NCBI GenBank assembly: GCA_002720635.1
Contig: PBJD01000022.1
Span: 1-32,714 of the forward strand
Direction: 5' to 3'
Origin: Flavobacteriales bacterium
Lineage (GTDB): Bacteria > Bacteroidota > Bacteroidia > Flavobacteriales_C > GCA-002722245
Length of the DNA: 32,714 nucleotides
How positions within the stretch are numbered: the stretch's first letter is position 1; every line of letters starts with the position of its first letter. Shown piece by piece: positions 1 through 8,491 of this stretch. Position numbers and translations under genes: made by a program. A model generated the notes under the pieces. It had not been told where the DNA came from and did not search any database. It saw only the letters and a list, made by a program, of their open reading frames with translations.

Positions 1-552
1 ACCTTCACTTTGTACCTCAACGGCGTTCAAACGAATCGCTAATTCCGGCATATTAATCGTTGCTGACATAACCAGAATTCTTAAATCCTGACGTAAAACA
101 CTTTGAACCTCTTTAGTAAAAGCCATGGCTAAATCAGCATGAATACTGCGCTCATGAAATTCATCAAATATAATTAGCCCTGTATCTTCCAACGAATTGT
201 CTTGATGAATTAATCGGGTTAAAATTCCTTCTGTGACTACTTCTAACCTCGTTTTTTTTGATATTTTCTGTTCAAATCGAATTCGGTAGCCCACTGTTTC
301 GCCCACCTGCTCTCCCATCATATCAGCCATTCGTATTGCAACAGTTTTTGCCGCCAACCTGCGAGGTTCCAACATAATAATTTTCTTCCCTTTTAACCAC
401 TGTTCCTCCAAAAGCGCAATGGGAAGCAAAGTACTTTTTCCTGCTCCTGTTGGTGCCTTGATAATCAATGTGTTTCGATTATTCAGCCCCTCTTTAACTT
501 CTGGAATTACTTCAGATACAGGTAAATTGAAATGGTTATACGTGAATGACAT
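1..552 (-). CDS. hrpB: ATP-dependent helicase HrpB-like (DEAH-box), N-terminal part; continues past the window edge
   Basis: Minus-strand frame open from the window edge (so absent from the ORF track). Reads MSFTYNHFNLPVSEVIPEVKEG..LIIKAPTGAGKSTLLPIALLEEQWLKGKKIIMLEPRRLAAKTVAIRMADMMGEQVGETVGYRIRFEQ..VVTEGILTRLI..GLIIFDEFHERSIHADLAMAF..LVMSATI: Walker A, DEFHER and SAT helicase motifs. Confidence 0.88.
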   Translation of the reverse strand, partial: MSFTYNHFNLPVSEVIPEVKEGLNNRNTLIIKAPTGAGKSTLLPIALLEEQWLKGKKIIMLEPRRLAAKTVAIRMADMMGEQVGETVGYRIRFEQKISKKTRLEVVTEGILTRLIHQDNSLEDTGLIIFDEFHERSIHADLAMAFTKEVQSVLRQDLRILVMSATINMPELAIRLNAVEVQSEG

Positions 553-618
553 TGTTGCAAAGGTCGACAATTATTTGATTTTCCTTTTGCAAAAGTATTT
601 TTACTAAAAGGAATTCAA

Positions 619-635
619 ATGCAACGCTGTTGCAT
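619..635. promoter_or_regulatory. Perfect palindrome ATGCAAC-GCT-GTTGCAT, candidate Fur/Zur-family operator
   Basis: 7-bp inverted repeat with a 3-nt centre, 28 bp upstream of the likely ATG (664) of a Fur-family regulator. Confidence 0.5.
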
Positions 636-663
636 ATATATTTATTTATGTATTTTTACCTTA

Positions 664-1080
664 ATGAGCGAGTTTAAAGAAATACTAAAAAAACACGGTT
701 TAAAATTCACCGAAAACCGAAAAGTGATTTTAGAACAATTTGTTTGTAAGAATTACGCATTGTCATATAGTGAAATTGATTCTCTGATTCAAAAAAAACT
801 GGACAAGGTTACAGTTTACAGAACTCTAAAATCATTCGAAGAAAATGGAATTATTCACCAGGTAATTGATGGAAGTAACCAAATAAAGTATGCTTTGTGC
901 AATTCTGCATCATGCTCATCCAATCATCAGAACGACGCGCACATCCATTTTAAATGCGATCACTGCGAAAAAACGTATTGCTTGAATGATATCCCTACGC
1001 CTGAGCTGGTCTTACCGAAAGGATACTCAATTGCGAAACAAAACGTTTTTGTTCAGGGTAGATGCCATAATTGTTGATTC
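664..1080 (+). CDS. Fur-family transcriptional regulator (Zur/PerR-like)
   Basis: ORF 619..1077 with likely start ATG 664 (MSEFKEILKKHGLKFTENRKVILEQF). Fur winged helix (DKVTVYRTLKSFEENGIIHQV), HIHFKCDHCEKTYCL and C-terminal GRCHNC zinc-binding cysteines. Confidence 0.88.
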
Positions 1081-1125
1081 TGTAATCAGACTAAAAGATT
1101 ACTTCAAATAGAGGTGAAAACAAAC

Positions 1126-2295
1126 TTAAGTAGAATCGCGAAAAGAGATCTCTGAAACAATAGGATAATGATCACTCAGCTCTTTTTTTACCAAATGAAA
1201 ACATTTGGTTTGTAAGTCAGGAGAAGTCATTATATAATCAATTCTCATAAATGGATAACCGCTTGTGTGCGTTACGCCTAGTCCCCTTCCTGAAACAAGG
1301 AATCCATCAGTTAAATGATTGGATAATTTATCATAAACAAAAGATATCGGTATCTCATTTAAATCACCACAAAGTATAACAGGATAGGGACTATTGACAA
1401 TTTGATCATTAACTAATTCAACTTGTTTAGCTCTTTTCTTAAATCCTTCATTTAATGTACTCAATAAATCCTTTGTTTTAATAATATTTATAGTTTCAAT
1501 AGTACTGTCTTTAAGCCCCCTTATGTATTTATAATGCTCTTTACCCAATTCAAAACTTTGAAGATGCACATTTAAAACGCGAACCGTATCATTACCTTTT
1601 TTTAAGTCGCTTATTAAAACTCCATTATTTTTTGAGTTTTTAAATGCAAAAAATTCTTTGTAGACAATTGGAATTTTTGAAAATGTAGCCATTCCGTAAT
1701 GATTTCCTTTCTCTTTAAAACTGTAAAAGTCATTTACGTACTTATAGCCTTGTTTTTTTCTAAATTCTTTTTTTGTTTTATATCTTCCTGATGGTTGATT
1801 AAAAAATTCTTGAAAACAAATTACATCTGGATTTTCAAATCGAATTGATTTATATATACTATCCAGTATTAAGCCTTTATCTTTTCTTTCCTCCCATTCA
1901 GCCCATTCCTCTCTTTTAATCCAGTTATACACATCGAACAATCTGACGTTATAACTCATTACACGTATGTCACCACTCTTCTGTAGAAAATTTAACGCAT
2001 ACGTGTCTTTCAGTCCAAAAAGTCCAATCACTAAAAACCCACCTGAAATAAGCCAATATTTCTTTTTATAAAAAACCAGAAACAAATAGGACATATTCAG
2101 TAACAACCAAAGTGGAGCAGAATAGGCAATAAATGGTGCTAAACTAAATGTATCAGGAGATATTTTTGTTATAAATAATCCAAGAACAATCATTGCTCCG
2201 GAAAACCAGTAAACAAATTTGAATGTCTTTTTTATAATTTTTTTCAACTTTTGTAATTCGACCGCAAAAATAAAGCTTCTAGAGTCTTGATACAA
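1126..2295 (-). CDS. Endonuclease/exonuclease/phosphatase family protein with N-terminal transmembrane segments
   Basis: RVMSYNVRLFDVYNW, ICFQEFF, CGDLNEIP, LSDHYPIVSEI: EEP-fold catalytic motifs after hydrophobic helices. Confidence 0.85.
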   Translation of the reverse strand: MYQDSRSFIFAVELQKLKKIIKKTFKFVYWFSGAMIVLGLFITKISPDTFSLAPFIAYSAPLWLLLNMSYLFLVFYKKKYWLISGGFLVIGLFGLKDTYALNFLQKSGDIRVMSYNVRLFDVYNWIKREEWAEWEERKDKGLILDSIYKSIRFENPDVICFQEFFNQPSGRYKTKKEFRKKQGYKYVNDFYSFKEKGNHYGMATFSKIPIVYKEFFAFKNSKNNGVLISDLKKGNDTVRVLNVHLQSFELGKEHYKYIRGLKDSTIETINIIKTKDLLSTLNEGFKKRAKQVELVNDQIVNSPYPVILCGDLNEIPISFVYDKLSNHLTDGFLVSGRGLGVTHTSGYPFMRIDYIMTSPDLQTKCFHLVKKELSDHYPIVSEISFRDST

Positions 2296-2341
2296 TTAAT
2301 GGTGAAGATTTTTCAACTGATGATAAGAGATTAAATAAAAA

Positions 2342-3241
2342 TCAATCTACTATACTATCCCTGATACTGGTGGTTTTAGCTTGAATTTTTTTGAACAATT
2401 CCTCAGATATATCAACTTTTAAAGTTTTTATCACTCTTGCTTTTTCAACTGTTTTAGTTGCAGGTTCATAATGTAAATGAACGTTATCAAAAATACTTTC
2501 AAGCTTGCTCAATTTAGATATTAACGAACTAAATTGTTTGTCATTACAATCTTCCAACATTTTAACTAAATTTGACAATGCAGGTTTTTGTTCTCCAATT
2601 TTTTCCCATATAACTGACGCGTGATTTGAATCCGTTTCTAAATTTACAGCAATGTACAATCCCTCCAACCAGGCTCCAGCTAAAATTGCCTTGGCTATAA
2701 TTGGCCTTTCATTATCCTGCAAATACAAATCAGTATCTACATAGGTTGACGAAACAATATCAATTAATGAATCTTTATTACTCATATTCTCCTCCAAACG
2801 CATCATAACCTCTTCAGTAAAGACACCTTGAATATTTAACTCTTCAGAGATGGCTTGGGCAGAACCCATAAATTTCAGAGCCTCCTGAGGATAATCAAAC
2901 ATACTTGTAAAGCTTAAATCAGCAAAATAAACGCCTAGATTTAACGCTCTGTTGTAGTCCGTAACGTAATTTGAAACAGAATTCGGGTTATTCAATATTT
3001 CCACATCATAAATTGCTTTTGTTTGATGTAAAATGTCGGCCATTTCAACTGGCGAAGGAACGGAATAAACAACTTTTGAAGCATTTTTCAACTCCTTTAA
3101 AACTCTGGCAGAAACAATTCTTTCTTCCTCTTCGAAAGAAGTTTCTTCTTCAGTAAACATATCTAATGATCGATTATCTTGATTATCTTCCCCGCAAGCT
3201 AAAACTAGAATTACTACAATTGAATAAATTAGTTTTTTCAT
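2342..3241 (-). CDS. Conserved lipoprotein of unknown function
   Basis: Signal peptide and lipobox (MKKLIYSIVVILVLAC) followed by the acidic stretch GEDNQD. Confidence 0.65.
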   Translation of the reverse strand: MKKLIYSIVVILVLACGEDNQDNRSLDMFTEEETSFEEEERIVSARVLKELKNASKVVYSVPSPVEMADILHQTKAIYDVEILNNPNSVSNYVTDYNRALNLGVYFADLSFTSMFDYPQEALKFMGSAQAISEELNIQGVFTEEVMMRLEENMSNKDSLIDIVSSTYVDTDLYLQDNERPIIAKAILAGAWLEGLYIAVNLETDSNHASVIWEKIGEQKPALSNLVKMLEDCNDKQFSSLISKLSKLESIFDNVHLHYEPATKTVEKARVIKTLKVDISEELFKKIQAKTTSIRDSIVD

Positions 3242-3336
3242 AAATATCCAGATATTAAGATTTATTTACTTTATTTGAACAATATTGTTACGTTTAATCA
3301 TCTGTAAATCTATTATAATTTCCTTAAACTAAAGCG

Positions 3337-3355
3337 GTATAAAACTATTTTATAC
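3337..3355. repeat. Perfect inverted repeat GTATAAAA-CTA-TTTTATAC
   Basis: 8-bp arms with a 3-nt centre, in the divergent intergenic region between a lipoprotein gene and a GT2 gene. Confidence 0.5.
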
Positions 3356-3461
3356 ACACTCTGTAAAAATCAACAAAACGGATAAGGTTTTAACTTGATA
3401 AACATAGTATTTAGATTATTAATAAGCCCTATTTAAGTTAGAAAACAAAAAGTTTAGGATA

Positions 3462-4280
3462 ATGCTTAATTTTGTTGAAATGTCACAAGAGTCACTTGAC
3501 GTTTTAAAAAAAAGTATGTCTAGAATTTCAGCAGCTATAATAACCTACAATGAAGAAAAAAATATCGAAAGATGTATATCTTCTCTTGTTAATGTTGCGG
3601 ACGAAATTGTTGTAATTGATTCCGGATCAGAGGATAAAACACGAGAAATCGCGTTAAAACTTGGGGCTAAAGTTATCATAAATAAATTTGAAGGGCATAT
3701 TCAACAAAAGAATTTTGCCATAACTCAAACATCAAATGAGTGGATAATTTCATTAGATGCCGATGAAGCCTTATCGAATGAGTTAAATAAGTCTATTGTT
3801 AAAATAAAAAGAAAACTAGAAGGAGACGGTTATAAATTCAACAGATTGACTAACTATTGTGGGAAATGGATAAAACATTGTGGATGGTATCCGGATACAA
3901 AACTTAGGCTATTTAAAAAAGGTAAAGGAAGTTGGAGAGGAAAAAATCCACACGACAAATATATTTTAGATAGTGGAAAAGAAATTTATTTAAACGGGGA
4001 CATACTTCATTATACTTTTTATGAAGTAAGTGAGCACAAAGCACAAATTAAAAAGTTCTCGGAAATTTCGGCTCAATCACTTTTTGAATTAAATAAAAAA
4101 TCAAACTGGACCATAATTATTGGAAAAACTATTTTTAAATTCATTCGAAATTATTTTTTAAAACTTGGGTTCCTGGATGGAATTACGGGTTTCCACATAT
4201 GCAGATTATCCGCACACGCAACATATTTAAGGTATTATAAACTTCTAAAACTGCAGAAAAACAATGTCCAAACTTCCTAA
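3462..4280 (+). CDS. Family 2 glycosyltransferase (WaaE/KdtX-like LPS core type); probable start near 3516
   Basis: ISAAIITYNEEKNIERCISSLVNVADEIVVIDSGSEDKTREIALKLGAKVI..QQKNFAI..WIISLDADEALS: GT-A nucleotide-binding and DxD-like motifs. Confidence 0.85.
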   Translation: MLNFVEMSQESLDVLKKSMSRISAAIITYNEEKNIERCISSLVNVADEIVVIDSGSEDKTREIALKLGAKVIINKFEGHIQQKNFAITQTSNEWIISLDADEALSNELNKSIVKIKRKLEGDGYKFNRLTNYCGKWIKHCGWYPDTKLRLFKKGKGSWRGKNPHDKYILDSGKEIYLNGDILHYTFYEVSEHKAQIKKFSEISAQSLFELNKKSNWTIIIGKTIFKFIRNYFLKLGFLDGITGFHICRLSAHATYLRYYKLLKLQKNNVQTS

Positions 4281-5362
4281 TGTGCTGCATATCTCAACAC
4301 CAAAAAGTTGGCGAGGAGGTGAACAGCAAGTGGCCTACCTATATGAAGAGCTGGAGCAAAAAGGAATTACTCAATATATTCTTTGCAGAAAAAATAGTGC
4401 AATGGCCAAAAGAGGAAAATCTAAAGGTTGGAATATTATAGAATGTCGTAAAACGATTGCAGTTGATCCATTTTTTGCTCGAAAAGTAAAATCAGTATGT
4501 AAACAAAAACAAATAGATATTGTTCACGCCCACGATTCTCATGCTCATTCATCTGCAGTTATATCTGCTTCTTTATTCGCCAACACAACCCCTATAGTAG
4601 TAAGTAGAAGAGTTGATTTTGCAATTAGCAGAACCTCCATAAAAAAATACAACCACAAAAATATTAAGCGTATTATTTGTGTATCTGAAGCTGTAAAAAA
4701 ATTAACCGAACCCGATATTAAAAATAAGTCTGTTTTAAAAACCATCCACTCAGGAATTGATTTAAGTAAATTTTCATTAACCGAAAAAAAAAACTGAAAA
4801 ACTTCGTAAAGAATACAATATTCCTGATGATATTCCTTTAATAGGCAATGTGGCTGCCATCGCACCGCATAAAGACTATTTTACATTTATAAATACAGCA
4901 GAAGAACTGATAAAAAGAAATCTGGAAGCGAAATTCTTTATTATTGGAACAGGTCCATTGGAAGAGGAAATCAAAAAATATTGTGCTCAAAAACAACTTG
5001 ATAAACACATTATTTTCACCGGTTTCAGAACTGACATAAAAGAAATATTACCTGAACTTACTGTATTTTTAATCACAAGTGAAACAGAAGGTTTAGGCAC
5101 TTCTATTATCGATGCTTTTGCCTGTAAGGTTCCCGTTGTAGCAACTCGAGCAGGCGGAATTCCCGAGATCGTTAAACATGAAAAAAGTGGTTTATTGGCT
5201 GATGTAAAAGATGCAGGTGAACTAGCAAATCAGATTGAACGAATTTTAAGCGGAAATTTAGACAAAAAAAAAATAATTGAAGGTCAGCAAAGAATATTAC
5301 AAAATTTTTCAAAATCCGTGACCGCTGAAAAAACATTACTCGAATATCTTTCAATACAATAA
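4264..5362 (+). CDS. Family 4 glycosyltransferase interrupted by a frame change at an A10 run (ORFs 4264..4797 and 4850..5362)
   Basis: First ORF carries the GT-B N-domain (HISTPKSWRGGEQQVAYLYEELEQKG); the next frame carries the C-domain (NVAAIAPHKDYFTF..FIIGTGPLEEEI..IIFTGFRTDIKEILPELTVFLITSETEGLGTSIIDAFACKVPVVATRAGGIPEIV). Removing one A from 4784-4793 joins them as ..SLTEKKTEKLRKEYNIPDDIPLIGNVAAIAPHK.. Confidence 0.82.
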
Positions 5363-5418
5363 GCAAATAATTCATTTTTTAAAAATCTCCTGATTTAAAA
5401 CTACATTAGCTGCGAAAT

Positions 5419-5438
5419 CTTTCCACAATCTATCCACA
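5419..5438 (+). promoter_or_regulatory. Two DnaA-box-like 9-mers (CTTTCCACA, CTATCCACA) 11 bp apart
   Basis: Tandem TTTCCACAATC / TATCCACAATA; the second differs from TTATCCACA by one base, the first by two. Confidence 0.3.
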
Positions 5439-5464
5439 ATAGGTTTTTGGGCTGAATGAGTTAT

Positions 5465-5472
5465 TATATTTG
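5465..5472 (+). promoter_or_regulatory. Bacteroidota-type -7 box TATATTTG
   Basis: Exact TAnnTTTG, 15 bp upstream of ATG 5488. Confidence 0.5.
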
Positions 5473-5487
5473 CCTAAAATCAATGCT

Positions 5488-5865
5488 ATGACAGTAAATT
5501 TTAACATTCATGCAGCTGAATGGGAGTTTGAAGAGGAATTACCTTTTGATATTGTTACCGTAAAGGATGAAACCGGAGATTTCAATCTGCCTCTTTACGA
5601 TAAAGATGATCATGAAACAGCAACAGTAACGATGAAAAACTGCAGGATTATTGAACTTATTGGTGATGATGAATCATTTCTCGTTGTTATTGAAAAAGCA
5701 TTGATTAAGGAAGAAAATATTTTTGATGTCGAAAATACCGACCGCGTTTTTGAGTTTGTCCTGCACCCGGATTTACCTCTTTGGAAAGAAGGTGAAGATA
5801 TTGGTGTATTTTATAGTTGGAAAAACCTTCCTGAAAGTTTAAAAGAAATGAAATTTGGTAAATAA
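5488..5865 (+). CDS. Conserved hypothetical protein
   Basis: ORF with TTG at 5470; more likely start ATG 5488 (MTVNFNIHAAEWEFEEELPFDIVTVKDE). Confidence 0.65.
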   Translation: MTVNFNIHAAEWEFEEELPFDIVTVKDETGDFNLPLYDKDDHETATVTMKNCRIIELIGDDESFLVVIEKALIKEENIFDVENTDRVFEFVLHPDLPLWKEGEDIGVFYSWKNLPESLKEMKFGK

Positions 5866-5871
5866 AAAATT

Positions 5872-6276
5872 ATGGATTCAGTAAAAGATATTCACGCATT
5901 AATCGGCTTTGTAGAAAAGTTTCACGATTCCTTTGGAATTTCAAACAATTATGAACCTACAACTCAACTTTCTCAACAAGATATTCAACTTCGTTTTGAT
6001 TTATTGAAAGAAGAGAATGAAGAATACATTAACGCTGCAAAAAGTGGAGATATGGTTGAGGTAGCTGACGCACTTGGTGATTTAATGTATATTCTTTTTG
6101 GTACAATTATGAAACACGGTATGCAGCATAAAATTGTTGAAGTATTCGAAGAAATTCAAAGAAGTAACATGAGCAAATTAGGGGAAGATGGAAAACCAAT
6201 TTACAGAGAAGATGGAAAAGTTTTAAAAGGCCCCAATTACTTTAAGCCAAATATCAAATCGATTTTAAATCAATAA
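5872..6276 (+). CDS. MazG/PRA-PH-like nucleoside triphosphate pyrophosphohydrolase
   Basis: All-alpha NTP-PPase-like pattern: LRFDLLKEENEEYINAAKSGDMVEVADALGDLMYILFGTIMKHGM..VFEEIQRSNMSKL. Confidence 0.82.
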   Translation: MDSVKDIHALIGFVEKFHDSFGISNNYEPTTQLSQQDIQLRFDLLKEENEEYINAAKSGDMVEVADALGDLMYILFGTIMKHGMQHKIVEVFEEIQRSNMSKLGEDGKPIYREDGKVLKGPNYFKPNIKSILNQ

Positions 6277-6304
6277 TACAAATGATTTTTTCGTTTATAC
6301 TGAT

Positions 6305-6769
6305 ATGACAACCTTTTTTAGATATTTTACTCTTTTAGTTGCCGTTATTTCTTTGGAAAGCTGCATCGCTTTTAAGGACCTGGAATTCAAAGGGATATCA
6401 AACCACAAGATAGAAGAAATGTCTTTCAAAAATGGAATTAAACTAAATCTGGGGGTAAAACTGGCCAATCCTAATTGGTTTGCCATAAAGGCCAAAGGAG
6501 GAGAGATAAAGGTAAAAGTAAATGGTATTAACTTAGGTAAATTTAAAATGACCAGACCCGTCAGAATACCCAAAAAGAGCGATGGAATTCTGGAAATTGG
6601 CATTGAATCCAAACTTAAAAATCTGCTTGGTGGAGGATTGCTATCCTTAATCTCTATTGCATCAAAAGGCGGCAAACTAAAATTAGAACTTGAGGGACAT
6701 GTTCATGCTGCAGCACTTGGATTATCTAAAAAAATTAAAGTTTCAACAACAGAATACATAGGGCTTTAA
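6305..6769 (+). CDS. LEA type 2-like small lipoprotein
   Basis: Lipobox-like LESC; a single LEA2-like domain (GIKLNLGVKLANPNWFAIKAKGGEIKVKVNGINLGKFK). The antisense ORF 6295..6675 is unsupported. Confidence 0.65.
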   Translation: MTTFFRYFTLLVAVISLESCIAFKDLEFKGISNHKIEEMSFKNGIKLNLGVKLANPNWFAIKAKGGEIKVKVNGINLGKFKMTRPVRIPKKSDGILEIGIESKLKNLLGGGLLSLISIASKGGKLKLELEGHVHAAALGLSKKIKVSTTEYIGL

Positions 6770-6859
6770 CACGTACACAATTAAACGTACTATAAAATAC
6801 GTATTTAACCGTAATATTTTTTTACATTTAATCGCCTGTTTTAAGTATGACTCCTCCCT

Positions 6860-7111
6860 ATGAAAAATTTAGAAGGTTTAGTAGAAAAATATATAAAAGA
6901 ATGCAATCCTGAATTCACTACTATAGATGACCTGATTATAAAAGAAATGCATGATGAACCCTTAAGTAATAATCAACTGAAGGCAATTCAAAATTTTTAC
7001 AGAATGCGTATTAAATACTTAACATCTGCAGTTAACGAAACTAAGTTTTCCAAAATGACATTTTTAGTACGATTGGCGGCAAACTTAGTTCCGTACAAAG
7101 ATTTCATTTAG
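6860..7111 (+). CDS. Small hypothetical protein (83 aa)
   Basis: Complete ORF, tail-to-tail with pgk with a 4-nt overlap. Confidence 0.5.
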   Translation: MKNLEGLVEKYIKECNPEFTTIDDLIIKEMHDEPLSNNQLKAIQNFYRMRIKYLTSAVNETKFSKMTFLVRLAANLVPYKDFI

Positions 7112-8298
7112 TTTAAAATCGCATCAACACCCGGAAGAACTTTTCCTTCCAAAAGCTCTAATAATGCTCCTCCCCCTGTAGAGATATAAGAAACTTGATC
7201 TGCCAACCCATACTTATTTATTGCAGCAACAGAATCTCCCCCCCCGATTAAAGTAAATGCTCCATTTTTTGTTGCCCGAACAACTGAATTAGCAATTGCT
7301 TTTGTTCCTTCACCAAAAGCATCTAATTCAAAAACACCTACGGGACCATTCCACAAAACTGTTCCTGATTTTTCAATTACATCACCAAAAATCTTTCTTG
7401 ACTCGGGGCCACAGTCTAAACCTTCCCAACCGTCAGGAATTTTGCCAGCAGTGGCAACTTGGGTATTCGCATCATTAGAAAAATTATCAGCTACTATTGA
7501 ATCAACCGGTAAATATATATTAACTCCTTTTTCTTCAGCTTGTTTCAAGACATCAAGAGCAGTTTCTAAAAAATCATCCTCTACAATTGAATTTCCTATT
7601 TTACCGCCTGTTGCTTTTGAAAAAGTATACCCCATTCCGCCCCCAATAATCAAATTATCGACTTTACTTAGCATTTGTGTGATAATTTGAATTTTTGAAG
7701 ACACTTTTGACCCTCCCATAATTGCAGTCAAAGGTCCTTTTCCGGATTTAATTGCCTTATCAATACTTTCCAGCTCTCCAGCCAGTAAAAGTCCAAACAT
7801 TTTATCATTAGGAAAAAATTTAGCCACTATAGTTGTAGATGCGTGTGCTCTATGCGCAGTTCCAAAAGCATCATTAACATAACAATCAGCAAGTTGAGAT
7901 AATTGTTTAGCAAATGCTTCATCACCAGCGGTCTCTTCTTTATAAAACCTTAGATTTTCCAGTAAAAGCACTTCTCCTGAATTTAACTCAGATGCAACTT
8001 TATCAACGTCTGTCCCAACGCAGTCCGATATAAATTTAACCTCAACACCTAAATTTTCAGAAACACTTGATACAATATGCTTCAGAGAGAATTTATCTTC
8101 GGGGCCATTCTTGGGTCTGCCAAGGTGAGACATTAAAATAGCACTTCCTCCTTTCTCTAAAATAGTCTTTATTGTGGGAACTGCGGCTTTGATTCTTGTA
8201 TCGTCACTAACATTAAAATCCTCATCCAAAGGGACGTTAAAATCAACTCTAACAATTGCTTTCTTTCCTGAAAAATCATACTCTTTTACACTACTCAT
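7108..8298 (-). CDS. pgk: Phosphoglycerate kinase
   Basis: [89 protein letters not shown]. Confidence 0.98.
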   Translation of the reverse strand: MSSVKEYDFSGKKAIVRVDFNVPLDEDFNVSDDTRIKAAVPTIKTILEKGGSAILMSHLGRPKNGPEDKFSLKHIVSSVSENLGVEVKFISDCVGTDVDKVASELNSGEVLLLENLRFYKEETAGDEAFAKQLSQLADCYVNDAFGTAHRAHASTTIVAKFFPNDKMFGLLLAGELESIDKAIKSGKGPLTAIMGGSKVSSKIQIITQMLSKVDNLIIGGGMGYTFSKATGGKIGNSIVEDDFLETALDVLKQAEEKGVNIYLPVDSIVADNFSNDANTQVATAGKIPDGWEGLDCGPESRKIFGDVIEKSGTVLWNGPVGVFELDAFGEGTKAIANSVVRATKNGAFTLIGGGDSVAAINKYGLADQVSYISTGGGALLELLEGKVLPGVDAILN

Positions 8299-8476
8299 AT
8301 TGATTAAAATGTTTCTTTTATAAAAAAATGCTTAACGATTTCAGATCAAATTTAAATAATCTGTTTGGGAATAACTTACGATTACTAATTTAACTTAAAT
8401 AAAAAAACAAAAAACATTCTTCATAAGGTCAGGTCAGATATGCTTTAAATGCCACCGATTAATTGATTGGAAACTT

Positions 8477-8484
8477 TATCTTTG
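8477..8484 (+). promoter_or_regulatory. Bacteroidota-type -7 box TATCTTTG
   Basis: Exact TAnnTTTG ending 7 nt before ATG 8492. Confidence 0.45.
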
Positions 8485-8491
8485 AGATTAT

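Noticed and set aside
419-607. 62-aa plus-strand ORF
   Set aside because: Antisense to the clear hrpB frame; no independent support.
2971-3156. 61-aa plus-strand ORF
   Set aside because: Antisense to the lipoprotein gene; no support.
4545-5375. Minus-strand ORFs 4545..4865 and 5172..5375
   Set aside because: Antisense to the GT4 gene; low-complexity hydrophobic translations with no recognisable domain.
6295-6675. 126-aa minus-strand ORF
   Set aside because: Antisense to the LEA2-like lipoprotein gene, which has a better signal peptide and domain pattern.
7296-7690. Plus-strand ORFs within pgk
   Set aside because: Antisense to an unambiguous phosphoglycerate kinase.
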